Part shown: in pieces, positions 49,320 through 59,142 of the stretch | How the letters are laid out: each line of letters starts with the position of its first letter | How positions within the stretch are numbered: the stretch's first letter is position 1 | Source: Paenibacillus dendritiformis | GTDB lineage: Bacteria > Bacillota > Bacilli > Paenibacillales > Paenibacillaceae | Length of the DNA stretch: 64,000 nucleotides | Direction of reading: 5' to 3' | Assembly (NCBI RefSeq): GCF_021654795.1 | Contig: NZ_AP025344.1 | Span: forward strand, 4,650,501-4,714,500 | Translations under genes and position numbers: made by a program | The notes under the pieces: model-generated | Told to the model about the DNA's origin: nothing | Databases searched by the model: none | Seen by the model: only the letters and a program-made list of their open reading frames with translations

Positions 49320-49528
49320 AGGAAGGTGAAAGGTAGGGAGAATTAACCCGAACGACATTCCTTTATTGACTCTTGGCCAAATTATGGTAATTTCTATAAT
49401 TTTTTTGGTGATGCCTTTTTTAGGATTGATCCTGCTGCACGCCAAGGAAAATTTCCATTTCTCATAAATCAGGGACTTGAAATCATACCGTTGGACTTAT
49501 CCTATTGAAAATTCCCGCTTTCGCGGAG
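49320..49528. other. Spacer between IS110 fragment and tail fibre
   Basis: It probably holds the 3' flank of the IS element. A short hairpin CCGC-GAAA-GCGG followed by AATTTTC on the minus strand (about 49505-49526) lies right after the tail-fibre stop and may be a weak terminator. A 27-codon hydrophobic frame at 49390 has no ribosome binding site and is not called. Confidence 0.4.
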
Positions 49529-52500
49529 CTATGCCCATACAATGTTTCCTCGCAACACTGCCTGAATATATTCAGGGTACGATGAACTGCCTACAAATTT
49601 GGCTGACTTTAGCGCTAATCTGATTTTTATAGGACCGTTGAAGTTAAAGTCTCTCGGTATCATGTACCAACGCTCTTCCAGCGGGTCGTCATTATACCAC
49701 CCTTTTTCAATGGAGACTGTATGGGGCAGGTCGCGCCGGAATGTAGCATTTTCCAGCAAGCGTATGCTTGAGTATGACGTGGAGGAGTTAGTCTCCATGT
49801 GGTGTAGGCGTATGTTACGCTCCGCATCATCTACCATTTGCAGACTGGCATACGCTTGACTGTCTCCCCAATTAACACCGTAATGATTTTTTATCTCGAA
49901 GGAGCACGTATTACTGACGTTTTCTAGGGGGCTAAAAATCACTATCTTAGGGTTGGTTATGGTAACCAAGTCTATGTTTCTTATTTGATATTCAGCAGTT
50001 ATTTTTTCATCGACCCATATAGGATAGTACCCGCCCGTACTAATGCGATTGATCCCAGCGGCCAGTTCGGGGAATGTGTTATTTGCGGACACTGGCCCGC
50101 CGCCTTTGCCGTTGACAGTCTCCGCTATCATCCCCTTACCGTCAACGACAGATTGCTTTACCAAATCGAGTTCCTCTACAACACGACGTCCTTCAAGAAA
50201 AACCCCTCCCGGACCATGAATATGAACCGCGTCCGTGGTACTTTGCATAACGAGCGGCCCCTTTTCGCTTGCCAATCGAATAGTGGATGGTTCATTTCTG
50301 TTCCCAACTCCGAACCAACCTTTTCGCTCGTTGTTTACATACCACTCACCAAAAGATGATGTAGCTCCAACAAGCTGAAGATGGGGGCCATCAGCTTTGG
50401 ACATTGACAGCATCCCTTCAATGACAGAATCACCATTCTTACCTACTGCATTTTTCTTCAAGTCATTAAACTCTGCCCTGGTTGCAGCCCCGACATCATC
50501 CGAAGTCAGCGCTACATCACCTGTCTTGCCGTTTACTGATTTGACCGGAGCGTCAATGACGGAAATCTCGGACTCAAGCAAGTTTACCGCTCGAACTAGC
50601 TCAGATACAGTTCCGCGCAGATTCGCCGCCACGGTGCCGCTGATTGGAGCCGCAAGCGTTGGATCAAGCATCGTATAGGTGACGAGGTAGATTGCGGTTG
50701 GGTCAAAATATTGTGCTTCCGTGCGTGCTGCTGAAAGCCCGTATGCATAAGGTTCTTGAGCTGAATTCAGGTATTCCCAAGTAGTATCTGTCTTCGTGTT
50801 CCTGTAGATATCATACATTTTTTTTACCCTATTCTTCAGATGCCCATTTGAACCATCAACACGGTTAATCACGGCATGTCCCCATCCAACATTTTTACTT
50901 GGGTTCGTCAGTTCCCGAATCACAATGCCGCTGCCGACCTCGACCATGTTCGAGCCTGCGGAGAGTTTGGCGCCCAACTCATAATTCCGGACGGGTTCGA
51001 CGGTTGGCTTCGCCTTCAAATATTGGAGGCGGTATGGTTGCCACTCAGTATCCGTAACAAGAGTGGTCGGAACTGTCGATACTTGAGTTCCCGAAACTCT
51101 TCCGCCTTTACCGTCTGATTTTTGCCACCATTTCGACATTCCGCCAGTCGGATCATTGTAATCTGCGCCTGTCGCGTCGTACATTTTCCAACCTAAGAAA
51201 TACGCCTTAATCTCTTCCCGAGATGGTTCGTAATCCGGCCCCCACCCGCTGTCTGAGTTGGAAATGGTAAAGTACACGTTTCCTTTTGATCCATCCCAAT
51301 CGAACCTATCCGGCCCCGAAGTTGCGGAGCCTTTCTGCAGACGGACGCCGTTGTATTTTGTAACTATGGCAACGCCGCGTAGGTCGCCGTGGACCAATGA
51401 GTTGGTTAGACCTAATTCGGCGATAACAGACTTGTATCCATTTTGCGGCGATGCGTAACGGTAATTGTATTCTCCTCTCGGCATCACCTTCCCCCACTGC
51501 TCCAACACATACGGCAGCCCATCGTCTCCCATAAAGAGCGTATCGGGATTGCTGCCGTCTACTGGATGAGCGGCCAGTTCTGTTTCGAAGCCGAGCGTGG
51601 AACGTTGCTGACGCGCGAAAGGCTTCGGTTCGGTACCAACGGTAAGGATTGGATTTTTAATGCTGTATGTCCCCGGTGTCCCTCCCGCTGAATCACCGTT
51701 TACAAATGCCACGTTTATGCGTGTATTATTTCCCGTATTAAAGGTTACCTGACTGCCTTTAAAATTAGATACTAAAGCCGTTCCAGATTCCACACCAAAA
51801 ATATTCAAACCTGCATTATGTTCAGCTGAATAAGTATAGTCTGTGTTTGGGAAAACGGGAAATGCAGGTATGTGGATGCCTGTTTGTGCAGATGTAGATA
51901 TTTGCATAACAGCTTCATAGGGCGAGATAAGCATTAAATGAGTATCGGTTAAGGCATACCACCCATCAGTAAACGGCGGCAGCAGATTACCTCCCGTTAC
52001 GATGGTGTATGGATTGGTTACATTGGTAATGCCATCAACATACGGATATGTCGCTGCAACTTGCTCTGGTGTCATGCTAACGATGATTTCATATTCGGCT
52101 TCCGATATCTCATAAAGTCGCACATCATCAAAATATGCAGTTACCCCGTCACCACCGATCACGTTTGCATTAATCCCCCGAGTGTCAGGAGTTGAAAAGT
52201 TTGCAATTGCTTTATACAAGACCTGAAACTCTTTGTTGCTAGCGGCTTGGGTTTTGGTATCTTCCATATATCCAGATACAGATAAGCTCGCAGTTGTAGC
52301 TGTCCCCACCTTTGCTTTACCTATCAGGAGATAGAACTTTTCTGCTTCAAACAAAACCTTGGTTTTAGTTACAGCTGAACCTCCGCTTGCTCCCTTTGGT
52401 GATACACAAAGCGTCTGGTCTATCGTATGTGTTGTCTGGTAGTCGGTCCACAATTCTGCGTTATCGCAGGCCCCCGCACGCCCCAACAAATTCACCAACG

Positions 52501-52690
52501 TCCGCCCCTTCACCTCCCCCATCCGGAACGGCGTGTCGTTCTCGACCTCCACCACCTGGAGGCCGGGGTTTAGCGTCAACGGCTCGTAGGCAGGGACATG
52601 GGCGTCCTTCAGGCCCTGCTCGATGCGGTTCATGTCCTTCTCGGTGACGAGGTCGTCGTATTTCCAGTCGGTCTTTGCCTCGTATGGCAT
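49529..52690 (-). CDS. Phage/tailocin tail-fibre protein
   Basis: This 1053-residue protein has an N-terminal region beginning PYEAKTDWKYDDLVTEKDMN (a short adapter found in many firmicute fibres), then a long beta-rich part with carbohydrate-binding-like segments (TTASLSVSGYMEDTKT; FLLIGK-type strands). Near 725, VKSVNGKTGDVALTSDDVGA is the common fibre linker, followed by a domain rich in G and S and a C-terminal beta domain. It begins directly after the preceding small gene, with GAGGTGG as its site. It should determine host range; the base composition is more AT-rich than its neighbours, as expected of a swapped fibre. Confidence 0.85.
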   Translation of the reverse strand: MPYEAKTDWKYDDLVTEKDMNRIEQGLKDAHVPAYEPLTLNPGLQVVEVENDTPFRMGEVKGRTLVNLLGRAGACDNAELWTDYQTTHTIDQTLCVSPKGASGGSAVTKTKVLFEAEKFYLLIGKAKVGTATTASLSVSGYMEDTKTQAASNKEFQVLYKAIANFSTPDTRGINANVIGGDGVTAYFDDVRLYEISEAEYEIIVSMTPEQVAATYPYVDGITNVTNPYTIVTGGNLLPPFTDGWYALTDTHLMLISPYEAVMQISTSAQTGIHIPAFPVFPNTDYTYSAEHNAGLNIFGVESGTALVSNFKGSQVTFNTGNNTRINVAFVNGDSAGGTPGTYSIKNPILTVGTEPKPFARQQRSTLGFETELAAHPVDGSNPDTLFMGDDGLPYVLEQWGKVMPRGEYNYRYASPQNGYKSVIAELGLTNSLVHGDLRGVAIVTKYNGVRLQKGSATSGPDRFDWDGSKGNVYFTISNSDSGWGPDYEPSREEIKAYFLGWKMYDATGADYNDPTGGMSKWWQKSDGKGGRVSGTQVSTVPTTLVTDTEWQPYRLQYLKAKPTVEPVRNYELGAKLSAGSNMVEVGSGIVIRELTNPSKNVGWGHAVINRVDGSNGHLKNRVKKMYDIYRNTKTDTTWEYLNSAQEPYAYGLSAARTEAQYFDPTAIYLVTYTMLDPTLAAPISGTVAANLRGTVSELVRAVNLLESEISVIDAPVKSVNGKTGDVALTSDDVGAATRAEFNDLKKNAVGKNGDSVIEGMLSMSKADGPHLQLVGATSSFGEWYVNNERKGWFGVGNRNEPSTIRLASEKGPLVMQSTTDAVHIHGPGGVFLEGRRVVEELDLVKQSVVDGKGMIAETVNGKGGGPVSANNTFPELAAGINRISTGGYYPIWVDEKITAEYQIRNIDLVTITNPKIVIFSPLENVSNTCSFEIKNHYGVNWGDSQAYASLQMVDDAERNIRLHHMETNSSTSYSSIRLLENATFRRDLPHTVSIEKGWYNDDPLEERWYMIPRDFNFNGPIKIRLALKSAKFVGSSSYPEYIQAVLRGNIVWA

Positions 52691-52975
52691 CTAGGCCACC
52701 TCCCTGATTGCGATTGGATGCTTGATGAGCGTATCGGTTGTAAGCGGAATGTATACCGGATTCGAGGTCAGGACCGTTCCGGCTTCATCCTGCAGTTCAA
52801 TCAGCGTCACGGTCTCCGCCGCGCCGGCAGGAATGATGTATTCCATCAGCACTTCCTGTTCCGATACATCCTTGATCTGAAAATCCGTAATTTCCACGGA
52901 TTGGTTCAGCACGACCTTGGCGATTCTACGGTTGACGTGCTGCGCCATTTCCTCCAATAAAATAGAACTAATCAT
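52691..52975 (-). CDS. Small tail-region protein
   Basis: This 94-residue protein starts at the ATG after CAGGAGG. It reads ILLEEMAQHVNRRIAKVVLN and ITDFQIKDVSEQEVLMEYII, then a beta-rich end with PLTTDTLIKHPIAIREV. Proteins of this size between baseplate (XkdU) and fibre are known in Paenibacillus prophages but have no proven function. A fibre-attachment or adapter role is an inference from position. Confidence 0.6.
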   Translation of the reverse strand: MISSILLEEMAQHVNRRIAKVVLNQSVEITDFQIKDVSEQEVLMEYIIPAGAAETVTLIELQDEAGTVLTSNPVYIPLTTDTLIKHPIAIREVA

Positions 52976-53559
52976 TTCAATACGACCTCCTGTCCCCATT
53001 CGGCAAACGGCGTCCGTCCCAGTCTCCAGCCCGTCGACAGCTTCGTCCGGCGGTTAAGCGGGATACGGCTCAAATGCTCCTGTACCTCGATCCGCTCCGA
53101 CAAGGATGTGGCCTGCCGATACAAGAGATTGGCCGGCTTCATGAAGCGCACCGTATGCTCCACTTCCTTGAAAATCGCCGCATCGGTCAGCTTCGCCCGA
53201 ACGGTCAGCTCGAAGCGCCCGACGTCGAGCTCCACCTTGGCCCGATCGGCGCCTAGCAGGAAGTCGAGCCGCTCCTGTAAGTACCGCACCGTGAACGGCG
53301 GCTTGGTCGAGTAACGGTTCATGATCCGTTTTTTCCGGAAATCCAACGACTCCTGTGCCGGGTCGGCCTGAATGCCGAGCTGTTCTTCCCTGCGCTTCAC
53401 CGAAGCCTCGCCCGCCGTGAGCACGAATTGATCGTTCAGCCATTTTTCGGCCCCGGCCGCCACGCCTTTCAGCTCCGCATCGACGGTCTCTCCCAGCCAT
53501 TCGAATTCGCGAATGCCCTCATAATAGGGAGGCAAATAGGAGCAATAGTTACGCTCCAT
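52972..53559 (-). CDS. xkdU: Baseplate protein, YmfQ/DUF2313 family (XkdU)
   Basis: This 195-residue protein of the YmfQ family (gp48 of Mu) shows YLPPYYEGIREFEWLGETVD, LTAGEASVKRREEQLGIQAD, RKKRIMNRYSTKPPFTVRYL and a beta-rich end. In Mu-like and PBSX tails it joins the baseplate wedge. It overlaps the baseplate J gene upstream by 11 nt. Confidence 0.88.
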   Translation of the reverse strand: MERNYCSYLPPYYEGIREFEWLGETVDAELKGVAAGAEKWLNDQFVLTAGEASVKRREEQLGIQADPAQESLDFRKKRIMNRYSTKPPFTVRYLQERLDFLLGADRAKVELDVGRFELTVRAKLTDAAIFKEVEHTVRFMKPANLLYRQATSLSERIEVQEHLSRIPLNRRTKLSTGWRLGRTPFAEWGQEVVLK

Positions 53560-54661
53560 GGAGCTTCACCTCCCGCAGCACAGGCACTTCCTCCTCGGCG
53601 AGCTCCAGATTGGCCGCGGCTCCGTTCAGCGTCGTGCCGCTCACATCCGCCACCCCCGGCACGGTGAGTATGCGGGCTTCCATCTGGCTGATGCGGACGA
53701 TCAGCTTCTCCTCGTCCTTCCACGACTCCCGCAGCAGATGCATATATTGCTGCAGCACCTGCTCGACGGCGCCCTGCACCTGGCCAAGCGTCATTCCCTT
53801 GTCGAGCTGCAGCGTCGTCTCGACCTGCAACTCCACGGGACGTACCGCCGCAATCGTCACCTGATGCCCGATGGGAGCGAAGCCTCCGCCCATGCCGGCC
53901 GCCGCCTTGGGATCTGTCTGCTCCTGAACCTCGGCAATCAGTTCCGCAGACGGAACTTGATAATCCGACGAGATGAGCGTACACTTCACCGTCCCGCCCC
54001 CTTGCCAGGCCGGAAACACCTTCACTCCGCCTACGCCCGGCATGACGGTCAGCTTCGTCCGATAGTCGGACACATTGCCCCCGAACGGCTGCTCGTTAAT
54101 CGCTTCAAGATAGCGAGCTCGCAGCGCGTCATCGGATTCCGTGTCCTCCCCGGGAACGAGAATGTCCCCCAGTTCCGCCCGCGCCAACCCGGCGATATAG
54201 TCGATCGGCGTCAGTTCCCCATAGAGCCGGTTGCCGTCCGCTCCCTCCGTCTCGCAGGTCAGCTCGCTTTCCCCAGGGGTCAGCGATGCCGTTACCCGCC
54301 ATGTCAGATCTTCGATCGCAAAACGGCTGCCGATCGGCACGCTCTTCGGCGATCCGTCCGCAGCGTAAAATCTCCCGCGGCGCTTAGCGGCGACTGCGGG
54401 CAGCCGCCGCACGCCGAACTCGGCCGTGCGGCGCTCCAGATAAGCGCCTGTGGCCGTATCGGCATAGGATAGCTCGCGGTTCAGACTCATCTCTTGATAC
54501 CACTGCGCCAATTCGGCCGCGACCGGCGCGAGCGCATCGTAGATGATGCTGCCTTCCCGCTTGTCCACCGCATTGGGAACCCGCTCCAGCATGCGCGCCA
54601 AAATATCCTCATAACGAGGAGTTTCCTGGATGCGCTCTTGTCCTCCAATTCCATTATCCAT
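53549..54661 (-). CDS. xkdT: Baseplate J-like protein (XkdT)
   Basis: This 370-residue baseplate wedge protein carries the gpJ signatures RVPNAVDKREGSIIYDALAP, YLERRTAEFGVRRLPA, GDILVPGEDTESDDALRARY, and AINEQPFGGNVSDYRTKLTV with MPGVGGVKVFPAWQGGGTVK. It overlaps the XkdS gene by 8 nt. Confidence 0.94.
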   Translation of the reverse strand: MDNGIGGQERIQETPRYEDILARMLERVPNAVDKREGSIIYDALAPVAAELAQWYQEMSLNRELSYADTATGAYLERRTAEFGVRRLPAVAAKRRGRFYAADGSPKSVPIGSRFAIEDLTWRVTASLTPGESELTCETEGADGNRLYGELTPIDYIAGLARAELGDILVPGEDTESDDALRARYLEAINEQPFGGNVSDYRTKLTVMPGVGGVKVFPAWQGGGTVKCTLISSDYQVPSAELIAEVQEQTDPKAAAGMGGGFAPIGHQVTIAAVRPVELQVETTLQLDKGMTLGQVQGAVEQVLQQYMHLLRESWKDEEKLIVRISQMEARILTVPGVADVSGTTLNGAAANLELAEEEVPVLREVKLHGA

Positions 54662-55067
54662 TGACGGTCACCTCCTTCATCGTCTGCACCGTCCCTTCCG
54701 TCGTTTCCACCGTGAAGCTAACCAGCATGGCATCCTTCGCCGATTGGAATTCGAATGCGGTCACGCTCCGCACCCGGTCATCCTGCATCAGCGCTTCGGT
54801 AATCGCCCGTTCCAATTCAGATTGAACGAACCCCGCGCCATACCCGAGATTCGCTCTCAGCTCGGTTCCGTAATTCGGACTATAGATGAGATGCTCATAC
54901 CGTTCCGTCTGAAGCAGCTTGTCTATCGCCTGCTTCATCGCATCCAGGCCATCGGTTATACCTGCAATCCTTCCCGTTCTGCGATCAATTCGGTAGGTCC
55001 TTGTCGGCTGGCTGGCCTCGGCAACTTCAAAAGTATCCTCCATATCCATCAGCACTTGTGGAATCAC
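54654..55067 (-). CDS. xkdS: DUF2634 baseplate protein (XkdS)
   Basis: This 137-residue baseplate protein of the gp25/W type (lysozyme-like fold without the lysozyme site) includes TYRIDRRTGRIAGITDGLDA, MKQAIDKLLQTERYEHLIYS, NYGTELRANLGYG and a C-terminal strand pair. The order XkdS before XkdT is the same as in PBSX. It overlaps its upstream neighbour by 4 nt. Confidence 0.9.
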   Translation of the reverse strand: MIPQVLMDMEDTFEVAEASQPTRTYRIDRRTGRIAGITDGLDAMKQAIDKLLQTERYEHLIYSPNYGTELRANLGYGAGFVQSELERAITEALMQDDRVRSVTAFEFQSAKDAMLVSFTVETTEGTVQTMKEVTVNG

Positions 55068-55363
55068 AGACCCACCACCCTGTCGATAGCAATATACATC
55101 TGGCCGCCCTGCGCGCGGGCGAGCAGCACCTTGTCACCGGCCTTCAACCCTTGCCGGATGACGACCTCCTCCGTGCCGATCCGTACCTTATACTCCGTTA
55201 ACTGCTCGGTTACGGCAATGGCGCTGGCAGGAAGAGAGAACCGCTGATCGACCTGAATGCGGAGCGGAGCGGCGCTCAACACCTCGCCGAACAGCAGCGA
55301 GACCGGACTGGAGGCCTCGACGGCGCCCACTCCGGCTTTTTTGATAATATCCAGCATCCCCAT
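55064..55363 (-). CDS. xkdR: DUF2577 tail protein (XkdR)
   Basis: This 99-residue protein reads MGMLDIIKKAGVGAVEASSP, VLSAAPLRIQVDQRFSLPAS and LKAGDKVLLARAQGGQMYIA, the DUF2577 pattern found in PBSX-type baseplates. It has an OB-like beta structure and is likely to contribute to the central hub. It lies 2 nt after xkdQ. Confidence 0.88.
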   Translation of the reverse strand: MGMLDIIKKAGVGAVEASSPVSLLFGEVLSAAPLRIQVDQRFSLPASAIAVTEQLTEYKVRIGTEEVVIRQGLKAGDKVLLARAQGGQMYIAIDRVVGL

Positions 55364-55365
55364 AT

Positions 55366-56334
55366 CTAGATCACCTTCAATGTTAGTGACATCTTATGTC
55401 CCGAACCGTCCCAATCGTGGGAGCATTCATCGATGAGCATATATTGCTGAATCTGTTGTTCGGGCAAATAAAGAGGGATGTACATTCCGGCCCGAATGCG
55501 CACATCCCCTACGGCGTCTACTTTTAATGTTTTTTTCTCGCGGTTGTGAAGCTTCATATAGGAGGCGAGAAGCTCCTTGATTTGGGCGTCATTCATGCCC
55601 TCATCGAGTTTTTCGGACAACTGCAGTCTTCCCCATCTTGCGATGTTCGCACTGTCTTGCATAATGAATGTCTCGCGCTTGCCCGACGCCTTGTTGTCCC
55701 GGAACAGCTTCACGCGGTTGTAGGTCTCATCGTCAATCGACCGCTTGTGCGAGAACCCCCGCATCTGACTCTCTTCACCGATAATGATGTCGGTTGTCCA
55801 CGTTTTCGCATCCCGCAGCGTCAGCTTGCCGAAGTCGTCATAAAAGATGAAAATATTGCGCGTCGCAATCAACGTCTTAGCCAGCGCGCGGCAGATGATA
55901 TCGAGCAGCTTCTTGTTATCCTCCATCACGAGAGGAATGACATGCTTCGTGTCGGCCAGATCGCCGATCTTCAGCTCGCAGTCCTTCGCTATCCGCTTGA
56001 TGAGATCCGTGGCCGTCACATTTTCGAGCACATACGTATCGTTCGTTAGCAAGTACCGGATCTGGTCATAGGCGGTCAGCTTCACCTTATCGTCCTCACT
56101 GGTCTCGATGGTGAACACATATCCGTAAAATACAGGCTTGCCGTCGACCTTCACCCGCACGACATCGCCATTGTTGACGGTGAATTTACGGCTCTGGAAC
56201 AGCGCTCCGGATACATAAGTCAAGGACATCTTAGCCGGCTTGCCGGAACGGGACGTCGACCAGGTCATATCGGTAATCAGCTCGGAAATATCCCACATCG
56301 TCTTATTGCGGTTATCAATAATGACTTCGATCAT
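55366..56334 (-). CDS. xkdQ: Baseplate hub protein (XkdQ)
   Basis: This 322-residue protein is related to gpD of P2/gp27-type hubs: NKTMWDISELITDMTWSTSR, VRVKVDGKPVFYGYVFTIET, DDKVKLTAYDQIRYLLTNDT and, near the end, LYLPEQQIQQYMLIDECSHD followed by W and a beta strand. It is expected at the centre of the baseplate. It is preceded by the LysM protein and followed by xkdR. Confidence 0.9.
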   Translation of the reverse strand: MIEVIIDNRNKTMWDISELITDMTWSTSRSGKPAKMSLTYVSGALFQSRKFTVNNGDVVRVKVDGKPVFYGYVFTIETSEDDKVKLTAYDQIRYLLTNDTYVLENVTATDLIKRIAKDCELKIGDLADTKHVIPLVMEDNKKLLDIICRALAKTLIATRNIFIFYDDFGKLTLRDAKTWTTDIIIGEESQMRGFSHKRSIDDETYNRVKLFRDNKASGKRETFIMQDSANIARWGRLQLSEKLDEGMNDAQIKELLASYMKLHNREKKTLKVDAVGDVRIRAGMYIPLYLPEQQIQQYMLIDECSHDWDGSGHKMSLTLKVI

Positions 56335-56345
56335 GCCTACACCTC

Positions 56346-57023
56346 CTACCGCAGCCGCAGCTTCCGGCCTTGCTCCAGATCCTTGACTTCATCGCTCCGA
56401 AGGCCGTTCAGGCGCTGAATCTCAACAGCCTTGCTCTCATCATTGAAAAATCGTCTGGCTACCGCCCATAGCGATTCGCCCGGGCCAAGCGTATAGGTGG
56501 AAGGAATCATGCGCTCATCCGGCCGCTCTGGAGGAGCCTTCTGAATCGTGACTTTGCTATTCACGTTCGAATTCGCGGATTTCGTCATTTTATGCGCATG
56601 GAAAAAGCGATATTCCCTCAAACCGAGCTCATAATCGATATCCCCTACGCTGCCCGACGACTCCGACCATGTGAACTTCTCGATGACCATCGCCAGATTG
56701 ATGCGCATGGAAGGCGAGGTCAGCACGAACCGGATCGGGCGCTGCCGCTTCATCCAGCCGCGCAGCATCTCGACATAGTCCTTCGGCTGGAGCAGCCGCT
56801 CAGGAGGGACATGAACATATGGGGCCGGCCCTACGGGGAACAGGCTGCTGAATTGCAGCTCGGCCAGCTTCATCGGCTGAATCGCGTTCACCTCGCCCAG
56901 TCCGATAATGTCGAACGAGGACAGATTCCCGGATTCGCTTACCTGCAGCTGCGGCGGGTTGACGGGCAGCTCCATCACCTGCTCCTGATTGTTGATGCTC
57001 AGAAAAATGCGGTACTCATTCAT
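56346..57023 (-). CDS. xkdP: LysM-domain tail protein (XkdP)
   Basis: This 225-residue protein reads FLSINNQEQVMELPVNPPQL near the start and has a C-terminal LysM motif (about 173-225: YTLGPGESLWAVARRFFNDE ... LNGLRSDEVKDLEQGRKLRL). LysM binds peptidoglycan, so the protein probably guides the hub through the wall. It overlaps the tape-measure start by one base. Confidence 0.9.
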   Translation of the reverse strand: MNEYRIFLSINNQEQVMELPVNPPQLQVSESGNLSSFDIIGLGEVNAIQPMKLAELQFSSLFPVGPAPYVHVPPERLLQPKDYVEMLRGWMKRQRPIRFVLTSPSMRINLAMVIEKFTWSESSGSVGDIDYELGLREYRFFHAHKMTKSANSNVNSKVTIQKAPPERPDERMIPSTYTLGPGESLWAVARRFFNDESKAVEIQRLNGLRSDEVKDLEQGRKLRLR

Positions 57024-59053
57024 CAGCCGTACACCCCTTCCGCCGTCGAGACGAACTCTTCCTCCAGCTTCTGTTCGATCCGGTTGATGAGCGTATCGAA
57101 GTCAAAGCCTTGGTGGATGTCGCCTGTGGACACCTGCACCGTCGGGGTCAGCGTCACGAAGTTCTGAATGCTGTCCATCTCCGCCAGCTCCCGCATCATC
57201 ATCAGCTTCTCGTCGGAAATGTCGACCTCGCCTTCAACCTTGCCGATTTTGCCGACTTCTCCTACCTTCGAGATTTGCGGCGCATTCATGCCCGTGGCGA
57301 TTGGCTTGAACTGGTCTGTTCCTGTTGGGCCGGGATCGGCTGCCTTCTTCATCAAATCGCTTGTGAAGCCACTATTTTTAGTTATGAAATCCTGGCCCTT
57401 TTGAAACGCATCCGCTATGTTAGTCTGCTCCATGCGGTAGTCTGAAAGATCAACCAAATCATCCCCGTCCGCTGTGGGCTTCATTTTTTCTACCCAATCC
57501 GTGCTCCACTCGTTAACTGTCTCAAATGTGGAGCCAGTTAATTTATTTATAAAAGTAATGACCTTGTTGATGCCACGAATGATCGAATTAATCGCGTTAA
57601 AAGAGAATTCTACAATGTCTTTAAACAAATCGTAATATAGTTTTTTTACTGCATAAATGGGATTTTTGAATATATTTGCAAAGAACTCCCCAAATGCCAC
57701 TATACGATTCCATGCAAAGGCAATGACATTCTTGATTGATGCGCCGAGAGCAAAAAAGTAGCCTATAATAGCACCAATTATGGTTCCTGTAGACACACCG
57801 AAATAATTTAATATTTCTAAGACTAGAAAAATCGCTCCTACTATCGCAAAAATCGGCCAAGCCGCAATCAGCCACTGAACGAGCCAGATCGCAGCGACCG
57901 CGGCAACAACGATGCCGATGGCAACGAGGGCATTTTCGACCAGGCTCCAGTTTTCCAGCAGAAAGCCCACGACCGTTTCCGTGATGGATCCAAGCAAGCT
58001 TAATCCGCCATGAATCGCTTCGAAAAAGCCGTTGAACCGCCCTTCCTCAAATGCCTGATTCAATAATTCCAGTACGGGGCCGAACGCCATCATGGCCGTC
58101 TCGCCCATTAAGGCCAGCATGCCTTGGAAGCGATTGACGGCAAGCTCCCATTGCTTCACCGGACTTTCCATCAAAAGAGCAAGAGATTCCTGGCTCATCC
58201 CGGCCTTGGTTATCAGTTCATCGAAGGCCTCCAGGAAACCGTCCAAATTCCCGGTCTGGCCGAAGGACTCCATTTTATTCTGCAGGTCCTCATTGATCGG
58301 CAGATTCAACTGCCCAAGCAGGCCATCCGCCTTCCCGAAGTAAGCCTCCTTCATCGAGCCTGCAAGTCCGGCGGCATTTTCGTTCGGCCGGAAGGCGGCC
58401 AAGCGCTGGACCATTTCATTCATCTTAGTGACATCATTGGCATTTTTCGATATCGAAGTCAGCACAAGCCCGGACTCCAATGACTGGTTCACATCACGCC
58501 CCGACTTGAGCGCTTGGGACCTCATCGTCTCGAACACCGCCGCTCCCTGCTGCGCATTGCCATATTGCGCCTGGTAGCGGGAACGGAAATCTTCCGCCGC
58601 AGCCGCATTCTGAATCGCTTGGGCGCCCATCGTCTGGAGCGCGTTCAATAAGGGAAGGGCCGCGTTTTTCATTTTCTGCCCAACCGTTATCTTTTCTTTA
58701 TCCTTGCCCTTCTTCTTTTGCTGTTCCTTGCCTTTCTCTTCTGTGGCCCCTCCTGCTTCCACTGCGGAGGCGCCTGCTGCTTCAACCGCTTTTGTGAAGC
58801 TGTGAGCCGCATCGCTCCATTCCTTGCCCGCGTGCGCAGCAAGCTGCTTCCATGACTCTGTCATCGAATGAAATGACTTCTTCACGACTTCATCAATCGA
58901 AGCCATGATTCTCAGATGCGTCATCCCCATCATTTTCAGCATCGGGTTGAATTCGAAGCTCCAATCGTTCCGCATGCGGTTGACACGCTGGGGGAGCACG
59001 ACAGGAGCCGGCGGCTGTGGCGGCTTGAAGATGATAAGCTGCTTCTCGTTCAT
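57023..59053 (-). CDS. xkdO: Tail tape-measure protein (XkdO)
   Basis: This 676-residue protein is long and helical, with a low-complexity charged stretch (EEKGKEQQKKKGKDKEK near 130), then coiled coil, three hydrophobic segments (about 380-440) and a polar tail. Length scales with tail length; about 0.15 nm per residue would give roughly 100 nm, a short contractile tail like PBSX. It follows the frameshifted assembly chaperone after 90 nt, as expected. Confidence 0.88.
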   Translation of the reverse strand: MNEKQLIIFKPPQPPAPVVLPQRVNRMRNDWSFEFNPMLKMMGMTHLRIMASIDEVVKKSFHSMTESWKQLAAHAGKEWSDAAHSFTKAVEAAGASAVEAGGATEEKGKEQQKKKGKDKEKITVGQKMKNAALPLLNALQTMGAQAIQNAAAAEDFRSRYQAQYGNAQQGAAVFETMRSQALKSGRDVNQSLESGLVLTSISKNANDVTKMNEMVQRLAAFRPNENAAGLAGSMKEAYFGKADGLLGQLNLPINEDLQNKMESFGQTGNLDGFLEAFDELITKAGMSQESLALLMESPVKQWELAVNRFQGMLALMGETAMMAFGPVLELLNQAFEEGRFNGFFEAIHGGLSLLGSITETVVGFLLENWSLVENALVAIGIVVAAVAAIWLVQWLIAAWPIFAIVGAIFLVLEILNYFGVSTGTIIGAIIGYFFALGASIKNVIAFAWNRIVAFGEFFANIFKNPIYAVKKLYYDLFKDIVEFSFNAINSIIRGINKVITFINKLTGSTFETVNEWSTDWVEKMKPTADGDDLVDLSDYRMEQTNIADAFQKGQDFITKNSGFTSDLMKKAADPGPTGTDQFKPIATGMNAPQISKVGEVGKIGKVEGEVDISDEKLMMMRELAEMDSIQNFVTLTPTVQVSTGDIHQGFDFDTLINRIEQKLEEEFVSTAEGVYG

Positions 59054-59142
59054 GAACTCTCCTCCTTTCCCCGGCAGACGGCAAGCCTTCCCTATACTTG
59101 CTCATTGGGTAAAAGAGAAGGCTCAACAATCTGCGTTTGGTT

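Noticed and set aside
49390-49473. 27-codon hydrophobic frame after the IS110 fragment
   Set aside because: It has no ribosome binding site and lies in what is probably the 3' flank of an insertion sequence.
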